DNA of 64,000 bases from an uncultured SAR116 cluster alpha proteobacterium (lineage in GTDB: Bacteria > Pseudomonadota > Alphaproteobacteria > Puniceispirillales > Marisalimonadaceae): positions 1-64,000 of the forward strand of contig CACIRZ010000003.1 in assembly GCA_902589185.1 (NCBI GenBank). The letters run 5' to 3'. Below the pieces are notes generated by a model, which saw only the letters and a list, made by a program, of their open reading frames with translations, was not told the DNA's origin and searched no databases. The translations under genes were made by a program, and so were the position numbers. Below, piece by piece: positions 50,152 through 60,587 of the stretch (position 1 is the first letter of the stretch; each line of letters opens with the position of its first letter).

Positions 50152-50985
50152 TTAAAAAACCTTTTCACCTTCAAGCATTACTCTATGCATTACTCTTAAT
50201 TGACTTGTATCATAGTCTGAATTAGCTTTATGCATAGTGCAACGGTTATCCCATATAACTAAATCACCTTTTTCATAATTATGACTATATTGATATTTTT
50301 CTTGAAATGAAAAATCATATAACTCATCTAACAAAACATCACTCTCTATTTCGTTTAATCCTTCAATGTAGTCTATCCTATTTGGATTAATATAGATTGA
50401 TTTTTTATTAGACATAGGATGTGTTCTTATTAGTGGATGATCAACAGGAGGAGTTTCTAGCTCTTGTTCTTTTGATAGCTTTGCAACTTTTGAAACGTTC
50501 CGTCTACTTTGCCATTTATGGATCGCTCGAGAAGTTAATATTTTATTTTTTATTTTTGAAGGAAGATCGTTATAAACAGAATAACAATTTATAAAATCTG
50601 TTCCACCTCCGTTTTCTGGAAGAATTTCTGGATATATAAATGTTAAAGTTGCAGGTTTATCTCTATAAGAATCATCAGTATGCCAATGACTCGCATATAC
50701 TGCAGGTTTATTGTCTTTAGTTCTATTCGAGACAACTATCACCTCAGGAATATTTTCAATAGTTTCGTCTTTAACAAAATATTTTTTTGGAGTTCCAAAT
50801 ATCTTTGAAATCTCGACCAATTTTTTAGCACTAAGATTTTGATTTTTTATGCATATAACTAAATGATCAGTTATTGCTTTAATTAATTTCTGCTTGTTTT
50901 CATTACTTAATTTGTTGTTCAAATCTAAGCCAGTTATTTCAGCTCCCATTACATTTGAAAGTGATTTAATTTTAAAATCTGCCAT
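50152..50985 (-). CDS. TauD/TfdA-family Fe(II)/2OG dioxygenase
   Basis: ASHWHTDDSYRDKPATLTFIYPEILPENGGGTDF; GDLVIWDNRCTMHKANSDYD. Confidence 0.93.
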   Translation of the reverse strand: MADFKIKSLSNVMGAEITGLDLNNKLSNENKQKLIKAITDHLVICIKNQNLSAKKLVEISKIFGTPKKYFVKDETIENIPEVIVVSNRTKDNKPAVYASHWHTDDSYRDKPATLTFIYPEILPENGGGTDFINCYSVYNDLPSKIKNKILTSRAIHKWQSRRNVSKVAKLSKEQELETPPVDHPLIRTHPMSNKKSIYINPNRIDYIEGLNEIESDVLLDELYDFSFQEKYQYSHNYEKGDLVIWDNRCTMHKANSDYDTSQLRVMHRVMLEGEKVF

Positions 50986-51076
50986 GACACCCCCCTGTCA
51001 TAAAAAATTATAAATTTATGCTAATAAATAAATAAAAAATTACAAGAATCTTAATACTAAAGGAATATAAAAAATT

Positions 51077-53608
51077 TTAGAAATGAGACCTCAAAACAAC
51101 TAAAGGCTTTGATATAATCAAACCAATCATTCTGAATAAACTAAATAAAGTGATTAACAATGGGACTAATAATGCCAAAACAAAAATTGTTTTGTAATCA
51201 ACATTTATCTCAATATTGAATACATAATTTAATAAAATATAACTTACAAAAAATCCAATAATTAGAGAAACAACTGATGAAATTAGACCTATTATGAAAT
51301 ATTCTTTAAACCAAAGATAGGCTACTCTTCTTGGAGTTGCACCTAGTATTTTTAAAATAGCAACTTCATATAATTTGTCTTTTTTTCCCACATCAATTAT
51401 TCCTGATAGGACTATTATACCAGAAAAAAGAGTTATAAAAGCAATAGAATTTATAATAATAATCAAAAGATTTAAAATTGACTTTATAGCTTTATAGCTT
51501 TCTTCAATAGATATAGATGAAATATTTGAAAATTCAGAAACTATTTTTTCAACAAAATTATTATTTAGGTTTTGTCCAACATTTTTTGTAGTTGCAATCC
51601 ATGAATGAGGTGCATTTGCAATATTACTATTACTTAATATAAATACGAAATTAATATCCATATTCTCCCAAATGATTTTCCTTGTATTAAAAATTTGAGC
51701 TTCAAAGTTTCTTCCAAGAATATTAAATTTAATTTTATCTCCAATTTTTAAATTCATACCTTTTGCAATTTTATCTCCAATAGAAACTAAAAGAGGTCCA
51801 TCATAATTTTTAGGCCACCACTTACCAGAAATTAATTTAGTATTTTTAGGCATTTCATTACTCCAGGAAAATGCTCTATCTCTTCTTAATACCCATTCAA
51901 CTTCTTTATTTACTTTCAAACCCTGAACTGATTGACCATTTATCTGCAGAATACGTCCTCTTAACATAGGCTGTGAGTTAAAACTGTTATCTCCTAAATA
52001 TGATAAGGCGCTAGTCTTAATTTTTTCGATTTGCTGAGGCTGTATATCAATTAAAAAATGGCTAGGTGCTTGTTGATTAATTGCAATGGTAATTCTTTTA
52101 TCAAGACTTGATTCAATAATATTTAAGGTAATTAAAAGTGATAGTCCTATACTAAAAGAAATTACTATTGATCTTGCAAATGAGTTACTTTTCGTAATTG
52201 CTTTTCTAATGTATTCAAATGTTGTTCCTAATCTGAATTTAATTTTTGACAAAATATAAAATTTTAAATTTGTTAATCCATATATAAACACAAAAGAACC
52301 AGTCATTGATATCAAAATATAAAATGATAATTTCTTATCATTAATCAAATTCATTGTTAAAACACATAAAAAACATATTAATAGAAAAATTATAACCTTT
52401 ATTTTATAGGATGATCTAATCAATGAATTCTCATATGAGTTTCTTATTAATTCAATTGGCTTAATTTTATAAGTTTTTAAAAGAGGCAAGATAGTAAATA
52501 AAATACATGTAATTAAACCATATAAGAAGCTAATAAAAATTGGTTCAAAAAAAATAGATGGTTCAAATGTATTAAAAATTTCCTGACTTATAATTGGTGA
52601 AAAGAAATATGGAATTGATATTCCTACTATTATAGCAGGTATAATACTTATTAAAAAAATGATTATAATTTGATTAAGATATATGTTTAAAACTTTTGAA
52701 TTTTTTGCTCCCAATGACTTCATGATAGCTATATTTTTAGTTTTCTTAATTATATAACCCTTAACACCGTTAGAAATACCTACTCCAGAAATTAGAAGAC
52801 TTATCAAACCAACTAATGAAATGAATATTGAGGTTCTATCAACAAAATTATTAAAATTATTGGTAGTGTTTTCTAAACTCCTTATAGAAACATTTGTTCC
52901 TTTTACTAAATCATTTAAGAATGCTAAATTAATATTATTTTGATTGTTTGGAACAAATTTTATTTTGTATTTTATCAATGAACCAGCTTTCAAAAGACCT
53001 GTTTCAATTAGGGATTCTTTAGAAAGCAAAACTCTTGGACCAAACGTTGCAAAAGAAAACATTCGATCTGGCTCTTTTTCTATTATCCCATCAATTTTAA
53101 ACTTAGATTTACCTAAATTAATTAGATCACCAACGTTAATACCAAGTTGGTTTTTTAAAGATTTATCAATTAAAATATTTTTAATATTTTTTTTAGTATT
53201 TAAAGACAGTTTAAGTTCTTGATTAGGAGAAATTTTAACTTTACCAATTAATGGATAATTATTATCTACAGCTTTTAATTCTACAATACGACGCTTTATT
53301 TGAGATTGAGAGTTATAAGAAAGCATTGTTCTTAGCTCAATTATTTGAGTTGTCGCACCGTTTTCTTCTAACCATTTTTTTAAATTTTTTGGAAATTCTT
53401 GATAAGTAGTTGATAATTCAAAATTACCACCAAGCATCTCCGCTCTTTTATTCTTAATTTCAGATTTAAGGTTTTCAGAAATACTTCCAACTGCTGCAAT
53501 TATAAAAACACCTAAAAATATTGAGGCAACAACAATTTTAAACTCATTGAAAGACCCGCGTAATTCTCTAAAAGATAAAATTAAGTTTTTATAATTTTCT
53601 ACAAACAT
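51077..53608 (-). CDS. FtsX-like ABC transporter permease (YbbP type)
   Basis: 843 aa; duplicated FtsX-like segments (KNIAIMKSLGAKNSKVL, YEVAILKILGATPRRVAYLW). Confidence 0.88.
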   Translation of the reverse strand: MFVENYKNLILSFRELRGSFNEFKIVVASIFLGVFIIAAVGSISENLKSEIKNKRAEMLGGNFELSTTYQEFPKNLKKWLEENGATTQIIELRTMLSYNSQSQIKRRIVELKAVDNNYPLIGKVKISPNQELKLSLNTKKNIKNILIDKSLKNQLGINVGDLINLGKSKFKIDGIIEKEPDRMFSFATFGPRVLLSKESLIETGLLKAGSLIKYKIKFVPNNQNNINLAFLNDLVKGTNVSIRSLENTTNNFNNFVDRTSIFISLVGLISLLISGVGISNGVKGYIIKKTKNIAIMKSLGAKNSKVLNIYLNQIIIIFLISIIPAIIVGISIPYFFSPIISQEIFNTFEPSIFFEPIFISFLYGLITCILFTILPLLKTYKIKPIELIRNSYENSLIRSSYKIKVIIFLLICFLCVLTMNLINDKKLSFYILISMTGSFVFIYGLTNLKFYILSKIKFRLGTTFEYIRKAITKSNSFARSIVISFSIGLSLLITLNIIESSLDKRITIAINQQAPSHFLIDIQPQQIEKIKTSALSYLGDNSFNSQPMLRGRILQINGQSVQGLKVNKEVEWVLRRDRAFSWSNEMPKNTKLISGKWWPKNYDGPLLVSIGDKIAKGMNLKIGDKIKFNILGRNFEAQIFNTRKIIWENMDINFVFILSNSNIANAPHSWIATTKNVGQNLNNNFVEKIVSEFSNISSISIEESYKAIKSILNLLIIIINSIAFITLFSGIIVLSGIIDVGKKDKLYEVAILKILGATPRRVAYLWFKEYFIIGLISSVVSLIIGFFVSYILLNYVFNIEINVDYKTIFVLALLVPLLITLFSLFRMIGLIISKPLVVLRSHF

Positions 53609-53617
53609 TTAGATTAC

Positions 53618-54301
53618 TTATTCCGCTATTAAGCCATTATCAATTTTTATAATTCTATCGCATAATTTTGCTACAGATGTGTCATGAGTAACCAAAATTA
53701 ATGTGGACCCAAAATCTTTTTTTAATTTGAATAGTAATTTAATTACATCTTCACTATTTCTTTTATCTAAATTCCCAGTTGGTTCATCAGCAATTAAAAT
53801 TTCTGGATTTGATATTAATGACCTTGCTATAGCAACTCTTTGCTGTTCTCCACCAGATAGTTGGTGGGGATAGTGAAAGATTCTATTTTTCAATCCAACT
53901 GCAGTTAATAGTTCTGTTGCCATTTTATTATTTTTAAAACTTCCTGCAATCTCAATTGGTAAATTAACATTTTCAAGAGCGGTCATTGAAGGTAACAAAT
54001 TGAATGCTTGAAAAATAACTCCAATATTTTTAGATCTATATATTGCCAAATCATCTTCATTTAAATTATGTATAGGTGAATTTTTAAAAAAAATTTTTCC
54101 TTTAGATATCAGTTCCAAACCCGCAATACACATAACTAAAGTAGATTTACCTGCTCCACTTTCTCCAATAATACCAACACTTTCATTTTTAAAGATTTTT
54201 AGATTTATACCTTTTAAGACGTTGATTGTTTCAAACGCACTTTTAAGATCTATATGAATATTTTCTAATTCAATAAGTTTTTTTTTATTTTCATTTTTCA
54301 T
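53618..54301 (-). CDS. ABC transporter ATPase (YbbA/LolD type)
   Basis: GESGAGKSTL; LSGGEQQRVAIARSLISNPEILIADEPTGNLD. Confidence 0.93.
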   Translation of the reverse strand: MKNENKKKLIELENIHIDLKSAFETINVLKGINLKIFKNESVGIIGESGAGKSTLVMCIAGLELISKGKIFFKNSPIHNLNEDDLAIYRSKNIGVIFQAFNLLPSMTALENVNLPIEIAGSFKNNKMATELLTAVGLKNRIFHYPHQLSGGEQQRVAIARSLISNPEILIADEPTGNLDKRNSEDVIKLLFKLKKDFGSTLILVTHDTSVAKLCDRIIKIDNGLIAE

Positions 54302-54378
54302 TTTAAATATCTTTAAAAAGTTTATGTTTTTGAAAAAATAATCTTCCTAAAAAAAAATTAATCAGGTTAAATAAAATT

Positions 54379-55008
54379 ATGAAATTTATAATTAGATTAT
54401 TTTCTACATTAATTATTACATTTTGTTATATAGAACTTGCTTACTCAAAAACAACAAAAATTATAATTTTTGGAGATAGTTTAATTGCTGGATATGGATT
54501 AGTTGTTGAAGATAATTTTGTAAATCAATTAAAGCTTAAAACTAAAGAAAACAAAATAAACAACTTAACTTTATTCAACAGTGGTGTTTCAGGAGAAACA
54601 TCTACAGGTTTATCAAATAGATATAAATGGGTTCTTGAAGATAATTATGACGGTGTAATTATTCTGATTGGTGCAAATGATGCGTTAAGAGGTATTGATC
54701 CAAGCTTAACAAGTCAAAATATCGAAAAAATTTTAAGTTATTTAAAAGAAAAACAAATTCCAACCATGCTAATTGGTATGAAAGCACCCAATAATTTAGG
54801 AGAAATATATGTAAATGAGTTTAATGCAATATATCCTAGGCTATCAAAAAAATATGATACAGCCTATTACCCTTTTTTTCTAAAAGATGTTGCTCTGACG
54901 CCTTCATTAAATCAAAGAGATATGATTCATCCTAACAAAAAAGGCGTGAAAATAATAGTAAACAATTTTTTCCCATACTTCTTAGAATTTTATGAGAGTT
55001 TGAAATAA
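54379..55008 (+). CDS. tesA: SGNH-type arylesterase/thioesterase (TesA-like)
   Basis: IIFGDSLIAGYGL; GVSGETSTG; GANDALRG; DMIHPNKKG. Confidence 0.9.
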   Translation: MKFIIRLFSTLIITFCYIELAYSKTTKIIIFGDSLIAGYGLVVEDNFVNQLKLKTKENKINNLTLFNSGVSGETSTGLSNRYKWVLEDNYDGVIILIGANDALRGIDPSLTSQNIEKILSYLKEKQIPTMLIGMKAPNNLGEIYVNEFNAIYPRLSKKYDTAYYPFFLKDVALTPSLNQRDMIHPNKKGVKIIVNNFFPYFLEFYESLK

Positions 55009-55182
55009 TTACCGTCTAAAGATCAAAAATCTTACTAAACGCAATAAACCTCTTAAAGCTATTGAACTAAAAAATGGATTTTTAACTAAAATTTTTAACT
55101 TATTTCTTATTTCGGGTAATTTGTTTTTAAATAACCACAATATTACAAATATAAAAATAAAAATTAATATTGTTTTAATCAT
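55009..55182 (-). CDS. 57-aa single-TM small protein
   Basis: MIKTILIFIFIFVILWLFKNKLPEIRNKLKILVKNPFFSSIALRGLLRLVRFLIFRR; missing from ORF track. Confidence 0.6.
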   Translation of the reverse strand: MIKTILIFIFIFVILWLFKNKLPEIRNKLKILVKNPFFSSIALRGLLRLVRFLIFRR

Positions 55183-55943
55183 TTTAAATTAAGGCTAATT
55201 TCACCCAATTCACCAAAATTAGCAGTCACAATATCACCTGTAACAACCGGTATTGGTTTGGAGCATGTTCCTGTTGATACTATCATATCTTTTTCAAGTA
55301 ATATATTATTTTGAGATAATTCGTTCACCAACCAAGTTAATGCAATTCTAGGATCACCTAATACGTTAGATCCAATCCCTTGATGTGTAAATTTTGAGTT
55401 TGATATTGAAACTTTATGATTAGAAAAATCTATATCTTTCCAGTCCAACTCAACAGGTTTAGAAATTACAAATTGATCAGCACATGCATTGTCAGCAATA
55501 AGACTAAGTTCTCCAACTGAAGAGAAGTTATTGAACCTGGAGTCAGGCAATTCAATTGCTAAATGTAAGGTTTCAACTAATTCCATTACTTCTTTAACTT
55601 TGTAATATGAGTTGTTTGGTTTTATTTCAGTTCCAATCTTAAAAGCAAATTCAGGTTCAGCAACTGCCATCTGATTATTTCCTAATGTTAGATTACTTTT
55701 TAGAAATTTTGTCTTATCTTTGAAAATTCTACCTGCTAAAGGGCCTGAAACTCCTATATGATTTTGACCATCTTTGCTGGTAGCTGCTATTTTCCAACCT
55801 AATATTTTGTTTTCACTTACAATTTCAATTTGTTCTTGAATTTTATAAGCCTCTTTTCGAGAATTAGGCTTGATTTTTTCTGACAAAGGACCTAATTTTT
55901 TACCATCGTTCCAACTTTTCCAAATTAATTTTGCAACTTCCAT
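55179..55943 (-). CDS. 2-keto-4-pentenoate hydratase family (MhpD-like)
   Basis: GWKIAATSKDGQNHIGVSGPLAGRI; VAEPEFAFKIG; ELPDSRF. Confidence 0.88.
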   Translation of the reverse strand: MEVAKLIWKSWNDGKKLGPLSEKIKPNSRKEAYKIQEQIEIVSENKILGWKIAATSKDGQNHIGVSGPLAGRIFKDKTKFLKSNLTLGNNQMAVAEPEFAFKIGTEIKPNNSYYKVKEVMELVETLHLAIELPDSRFNNFSSVGELSLIADNACADQFVISKPVELDWKDIDFSNHKVSISNSKFTHQGIGSNVLGDPRIALTWLVNELSQNNILLEKDMIVSTGTCSKPIPVVTGDIVTANFGELGEISLNLK

Positions 55944-55973
55944 TTATATAAAATTCCTTACAAATCAATAATC

Positions 55974-56477
55974 TTAATTATTTTTCGATTTTTCCCAAAT
56001 AGTGATATCTTGTGGTATAGGAGGCAAAGGTGTAGATCCCATCATCTCTGCAATTATTCCTCTATGATAACCACCATGCATGACGAGATGAGAAATGATC
56101 ATAGATCTTGAAATTAAAACTTTATTACCACCTATTAATTCACATTCAACTTTTTCATTTAAATCTTGTTCACTTAGGTTATTTGTATATTTTTTTATCT
56201 CTATCTCTTCATTTTTTTTAGCTTCCCAAAGATCTCTAATATTTTCGTGCAAAATTGTTTGAAGATTATTGAATGAATGTTTCTGTTTCTTCATATTAGC
56301 TAACCAGATTTTGTCTATAACTAGTAAATGATTTAATGAATTTCTTATACTATTCATAAAAGATTTACGTTGCTTATTAATTTCATCGACAGACAGTGTG
56401 GTTATTGTCTTAAAAAACTCATTATTTGCCCAACTATTATAATCCAATAAATTTAAAAGATATTCTTTTTCTTTCAT
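55974..56477 (-). CDS. DinB-family protein
   Basis: YNSWANNEFF; SLNHLLVIDKIWLANM; SHLVMHGGYHRGIIAEMM. Confidence 0.85.
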   Translation of the reverse strand: MKEKEYLLNLLDYNSWANNEFFKTITTLSVDEINKQRKSFMNSIRNSLNHLLVIDKIWLANMKKQKHSFNNLQTILHENIRDLWEAKKNEEIEIKKYTNNLSEQDLNEKVECELIGGNKVLISRSMIISHLVMHGGYHRGIIAEMMGSTPLPPIPQDITIWEKSKNN

Positions 56478-56499
56478 TTAAAAATTCCGTAAATAATTT

Positions 56500-56664
56500 T
56501 TATTTATTTTTATCATTAAAGTTTTTGAATAGTATTTTATACAAACTTGATTTTGAGCCACTTTGAATATTCCACTTTTTTTTCAACAATCTATAAAGAT
56601 ATAAACACCCTATACCTATCAATAAATATAAAATAGCTGATGGATCTTCCATGGATATACTCAT
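56500..56664 (-). CDS. 54-aa small membrane protein (possible)
   Basis: MSISMEDPSAILYLLIGIGCLYLYRLLKKKWNIQSGSKSSLYKILFKNFNDKNK; TM plus basic tail. Confidence 0.4.
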   Translation of the reverse strand: MSISMEDPSAILYLLIGIGCLYLYRLLKKKWNIQSGSKSSLYKILFKNFNDKNK

Positions 56665-56894
56665 AATAAAATTTTTATTATTTTAATTTCATATTTTAAC
56701 TAAGTTTAGTCAAGAAAACTATATATCTAAAATTGTTTGCTTTGTTTGATATTTAATTATTATTTTAAAAAATAATTTGGTGAGTAATTTTTAAAGTTCA
56801 TTTAGTTAAGCTGTATTTTTTATTATTTTATGATATTTATAATATATGAAAATTATAGTCGGAATATTTTTGTTTTTTTGTGTTCTAAACATAG

Positions 56895-58259
56895 CTATGT
56901 ATTCGATGTCCTTTTTTGGTTAATTTCTGATTTCCAATCTCGACCTAACATACATAAACCTAAACCAATGCCAGTAATCCCAAGACCAAAAGAAACTGCA
57001 TAAAATATTGAGTTTATTGACCACGAAAATTTAATAGCTAAGTAACAAATAATGGATACAGACAAAAATCTAATCATCCCTACCAAAACAGGATAAAAAA
57101 TCTTACCTGTTCCTTGACTAGCAAAATACAATGTTTGCCCAGCTGCAAAGAAACAGTAAAATGGTCCAACAATAATTAAATAAAGAATTGCTGATTGTTT
57201 TGATAAAAAATTAGTTTGAAAATTATCTAGCCATAATTCCGGATAAAACGATACAATTCCACTGATAATTCCCACTACTAAAAATGAAATAATCGCTCCT
57301 ACCCACGCTATGTTTCTTGCTCTATTAATCTGATTTGCTCCAGCATTTATTCCAACTGTTGCTGTAAGGACAGATCCAATTCCAAAAACTAATGGAGTAA
57401 TTATAATCTCTAATCTACTACCTAAACCGTAACCAGCAAGAGCGTCTACACCATAATAACTTACTGTAGCAGTAACCACGCCAACTGTTCCTGCTATTGT
57501 TGTACTATTTATCAGCCCTCCAATACCTACTTTCATTATATCAAAAAATGATTCTTTATTAAGTGGATAAGGACAGAGTTTTACAATATTTTGTTTGAAC
57601 TTAATATAAAAGTACAAATAAAATACCATTATGAAATGTGATAAAATCATAGCAATTGCAGGTCCTATTATTCCAAAATTTGGAAACCCAAACCAGCCTA
57701 ATGTTAGAGCTCCTGCTAAAACTATTTGTAAAAAGCAACCTGAAATTTGAACTATTGCTGGAATAACGAATTCACCAATAGCTCTTAAAACTGCTGAAAG
57801 AATATATAATAACCAAGTAAATACAGCACCACCAAAAGCAATTTGTGAAAAGTTAACAGCTCCTTCTAAAACATCATTATCACCTCCCATTGACATAAAA
57901 ATATACTTTGGAAATAAAAAAAAAATAACCGAGTAAATTATAGACATTGAAATACCAATCAAAACCGCATGCCAAATTGCAGAATTAGCACTTTCAATTA
58001 AATTTGCTCCCAAAAATCTTGAAATAGAAGATGTACTTGCACCACCAATTGCACCTGCTGACATCATTTGCATTAATGTTATAAATGGGAAAACTAAAGC
58101 TAGACTAGCTAATGACACATTTCCTAGTTTCGATACAAAATATGCATCAGAAATTACTATTAATACCATTGAAATACCAGTGATAGAATTCGGCAATGAA
58201 AGTTTACAGATCATTTTTAGAATTGGTCCATTGAGAATTAAATCAAGATTATTTTTCAT
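56895..58259 (-). CDS. MATE-family efflux transporter
   Basis: 12-TM; MLSLPNSITG-like start; GAIGGASTSSISRFLGANL, VGINAGANQINRARNIAW. Confidence 0.92.
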   Translation of the reverse strand: MKNNLDLILNGPILKMICKLSLPNSITGISMVLIVISDAYFVSKLGNVSLASLALVFPFITLMQMMSAGAIGGASTSSISRFLGANLIESANSAIWHAVLIGISMSIIYSVIFFLFPKYIFMSMGGDNDVLEGAVNFSQIAFGGAVFTWLLYILSAVLRAIGEFVIPAIVQISGCFLQIVLAGALTLGWFGFPNFGIIGPAIAMILSHFIMVFYLYFYIKFKQNIVKLCPYPLNKESFFDIMKVGIGGLINSTTIAGTVGVVTATVSYYGVDALAGYGLGSRLEIIITPLVFGIGSVLTATVGINAGANQINRARNIAWVGAIISFLVVGIISGIVSFYPELWLDNFQTNFLSKQSAILYLIIVGPFYCFFAAGQTLYFASQGTGKIFYPVLVGMIRFLSVSIICYLAIKFSWSINSIFYAVSFGLGITGIGLGLCMLGRDWKSEINQKRTSNT

Positions 58260-58297
58260 AAATAAAAACTATTAGAGTATTATAATGGTTATGCATA

Positions 58298-59290
58298 TTA
58301 TTCAGATAAAGAAGGACATCTGCCTTCAGATTTAAGTATTTCAAACGCTCTAAAGGTATTTTCAATTCCTTTTTTAACAGAAATTGAAGGATAATCACCT
58401 ATGTGATTTCTAAGAGGCAAATCATCTAAATCTGGAGGAAAAGGAAAAGATTTATCAACACAACTTATATTTGCTTCTTTACTCAATTCTTTGATTAATG
58501 ACAATCCATATTCGATAGTTTCACAACTACCATTTAAATTAAATACATGTGAACCAGTTAAATCTTTATTCACTGACGTTATGAATGCTATCGCTGCCTC
58601 ACCTGCATATAACCAGCTATATTTTCCATTAAATGGAATTTCGTATTTTTTATCCAATGCAGCAGCTTGAATGGCCAAAGTATTTTTTGAACTCATACCT
58701 TGATCTCTTGCTAATCCGTATACAATGTTGGGCCTAATACCTATTGAAGGCACTTGCCAATCAGACCAGTATACGAAAGCTGTGTGTTCATTGGCTAATT
58801 TGTATGCTCCATAAAGTGTTTCCTTCCATGGACCATTTGGAGGAAGTCCCAGAGCTGCTACTGAAGATGCATAAACCGTTCTTTTAATATTTGCTTTTTT
58901 TGCAATTTCTAAAATATTTATAGTGCCTTCAACATTTACACGAGCACCTAAAGCAGGGTTTTCTGCACAAAAAGGAACTTGAAGACCTGCCAAATGAATA
59001 ATGGCACTTGGTTTATAACTAGTTATGATTTTACTCAGTTTTTCAAGATTAGTAATATCACATATCTTCCAATCAATTTTGTTGGTTTCATTTCCAAGAA
59101 GAAGCTCCAATCGATTTTTATTATCAGATAAATCTACAGCTATACAGGGAATATGTGATCTATGGAGTATTGTTAAAACCCAAGCCGCTATACAACCGCC
59201 TGCGCCCGTTACAACTATAGGGCCATCAAAACTATTTTTTTTTATAAGTAAATCATCCGTTAAAAAGTCTAAATTCATTTTAATGCTCAC
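58298..59290 (-). CDS. NAD-dependent epimerase/dehydratase
   Basis: VTGAGGCIAAWVL; YGAYKLANEHTAFVYW. Confidence 0.92.
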   Translation of the reverse strand: MSIKMNLDFLTDDLLIKKNSFDGPIVVTGAGGCIAAWVLTILHRSHIPCIAVDLSDNKNRLELLLGNETNKIDWKICDITNLEKLSKIITSYKPSAIIHLAGLQVPFCAENPALGARVNVEGTINILEIAKKANIKRTVYASSVAALGLPPNGPWKETLYGAYKLANEHTAFVYWSDWQVPSIGIRPNIVYGLARDQGMSSKNTLAIQAAALDKKYEIPFNGKYSWLYAGEAAIAFITSVNKDLTGSHVFNLNGSCETIEYGLSLIKELSKEANISCVDKSFPFPPDLDDLPLRNHIGDYPSISVKKGIENTFRAFEILKSEGRCPSLSE

Positions 59291-59343
59291 ATAATAATAT
59301 TTAAATTAAGACTGACACATAGAGGAAGATTAATAAATACAAT

Positions 59344-60480
59344 TTATAAAACTTTTTTTACAAAATTGTTAATATCCAATGCTAACTCTAGGGGTTTTTC
59401 CATTGCTGCGAAATGTCCTCCAGATTTATGGGATGACCACATAACAATATTTTTATAATATTGTGATGCAAGACTTAATGGAGGTGAAAAAATTTCCTTA
59501 GGAAACTCGCTATATCCCATTGGTGATAATATTGGCTCATCCTTACTAATTGGCCAATCTGACCTATGCCTGATATAATAAGGCCAAAATGAAGCACCAA
59601 TACATCCAGTTATCCAATATAGGGTAATGTTAGCTAACATTTTATCTATATTGATTTTTGAAAATAAATCGCCACCATGATCTATCCAGGTATAAAATTT
59701 TTCACTTATATATGAACATAATGATACAGGAGAAGCGTTAAGTGCATGAGCTAGAGTAAAAGGTTTAGTCCCTTGTAATTGCTGATAACCAGATTCAAAT
59801 TGAAGAAAGTTGTTTAATTTTTGATAATATCTTTTTTCTTCATTATTATTTGGTATCTTATCTAACCCTCTTGGCAGAGGCAACAAGTTTAAATGAATAC
59901 CCCTAACAGATTTGGAATCATTTTTAGACATTATTGAAGCAATAAAAGATCCTAAATCTCCACCTTGTACAAAATAATTTTCATACCCCAAATTTTTCAT
60001 AAGTGTTAAAAAATGATTGGAAATTTCTACTAGATCCATTGGTTTTTGATCAGTAAAAAAAGAATAGCCTACATTTGGTAAAGAAGGAATTACAATATCA
60101 AAAGGCTGACATCTAAGTAAATTATGATCTTTGGGATTTGTTAACAAAGGTATTAAATCAAAGAATTCAAATATCGATCCTGGCCATCCGTGAATGAGCA
60201 ATAATGGTAAAGCATTTTTTTTTGGCGATTTAATATGTAAAAAATGAGTTTTTATGCCTTCATCAATAAAATAAAATTGATTAAATGAATTTAGTTCTTT
60301 CTCTGATTTTTCCCATGAAAATTTATTTTTCCAATAATCTAAAATATAAGCAAGTCTATTATATGTAATACCCGCATCCTTATTAAAATCTGGTGCCCAA
60401 TCTATAATTCTACTATTAGAAATTTGTAATTTAAGATTTTCTATTACTTTTGGATTTGTAACTGAAACAAATTTTTCCAT
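59344..60480 (-). CDS. Epoxide hydrolase (EHN-domain alpha/beta hydrolase)
   Basis: LLLIHGWPGSIFEFFDLIPLL; FVQGGDLGSFIAS; SHKSGGHFAAMEKP. Confidence 0.92.
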   Translation of the reverse strand: MEKFVSVTNPKVIENLKLQISNSRIIDWAPDFNKDAGITYNRLAYILDYWKNKFSWEKSEKELNSFNQFYFIDEGIKTHFLHIKSPKKNALPLLLIHGWPGSIFEFFDLIPLLTNPKDHNLLRCQPFDIVIPSLPNVGYSFFTDQKPMDLVEISNHFLTLMKNLGYENYFVQGGDLGSFIASIMSKNDSKSVRGIHLNLLPLPRGLDKIPNNNEEKRYYQKLNNFLQFESGYQQLQGTKPFTLAHALNASPVSLCSYISEKFYTWIDHGGDLFSKINIDKMLANITLYWITGCIGASFWPYYIRHRSDWPISKDEPILSPMGYSEFPKEIFSPPLSLASQYYKNIVMWSSHKSGGHFAAMEKPLELALDINNFVKKVL

Positions 60481-60587
60481 AATTAATCCAACTCTTATTT
60501 TTTAAAAAAATATTTACATTATAATTATTGTTTTTCAAAAAAAAAATACCAAGTATAAGTATGTCTAATTAATCACAAAAAATAAAA

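Noticed and set aside
56846-56923. 25-aa hydrophobic plus-strand peptide MKIIVGIFLFFCVLNIAMYSMSFFG
   Set aside because: Too short and overlaps the 3' end of the MATE gene; cannot be distinguished from chance in AT-rich DNA.
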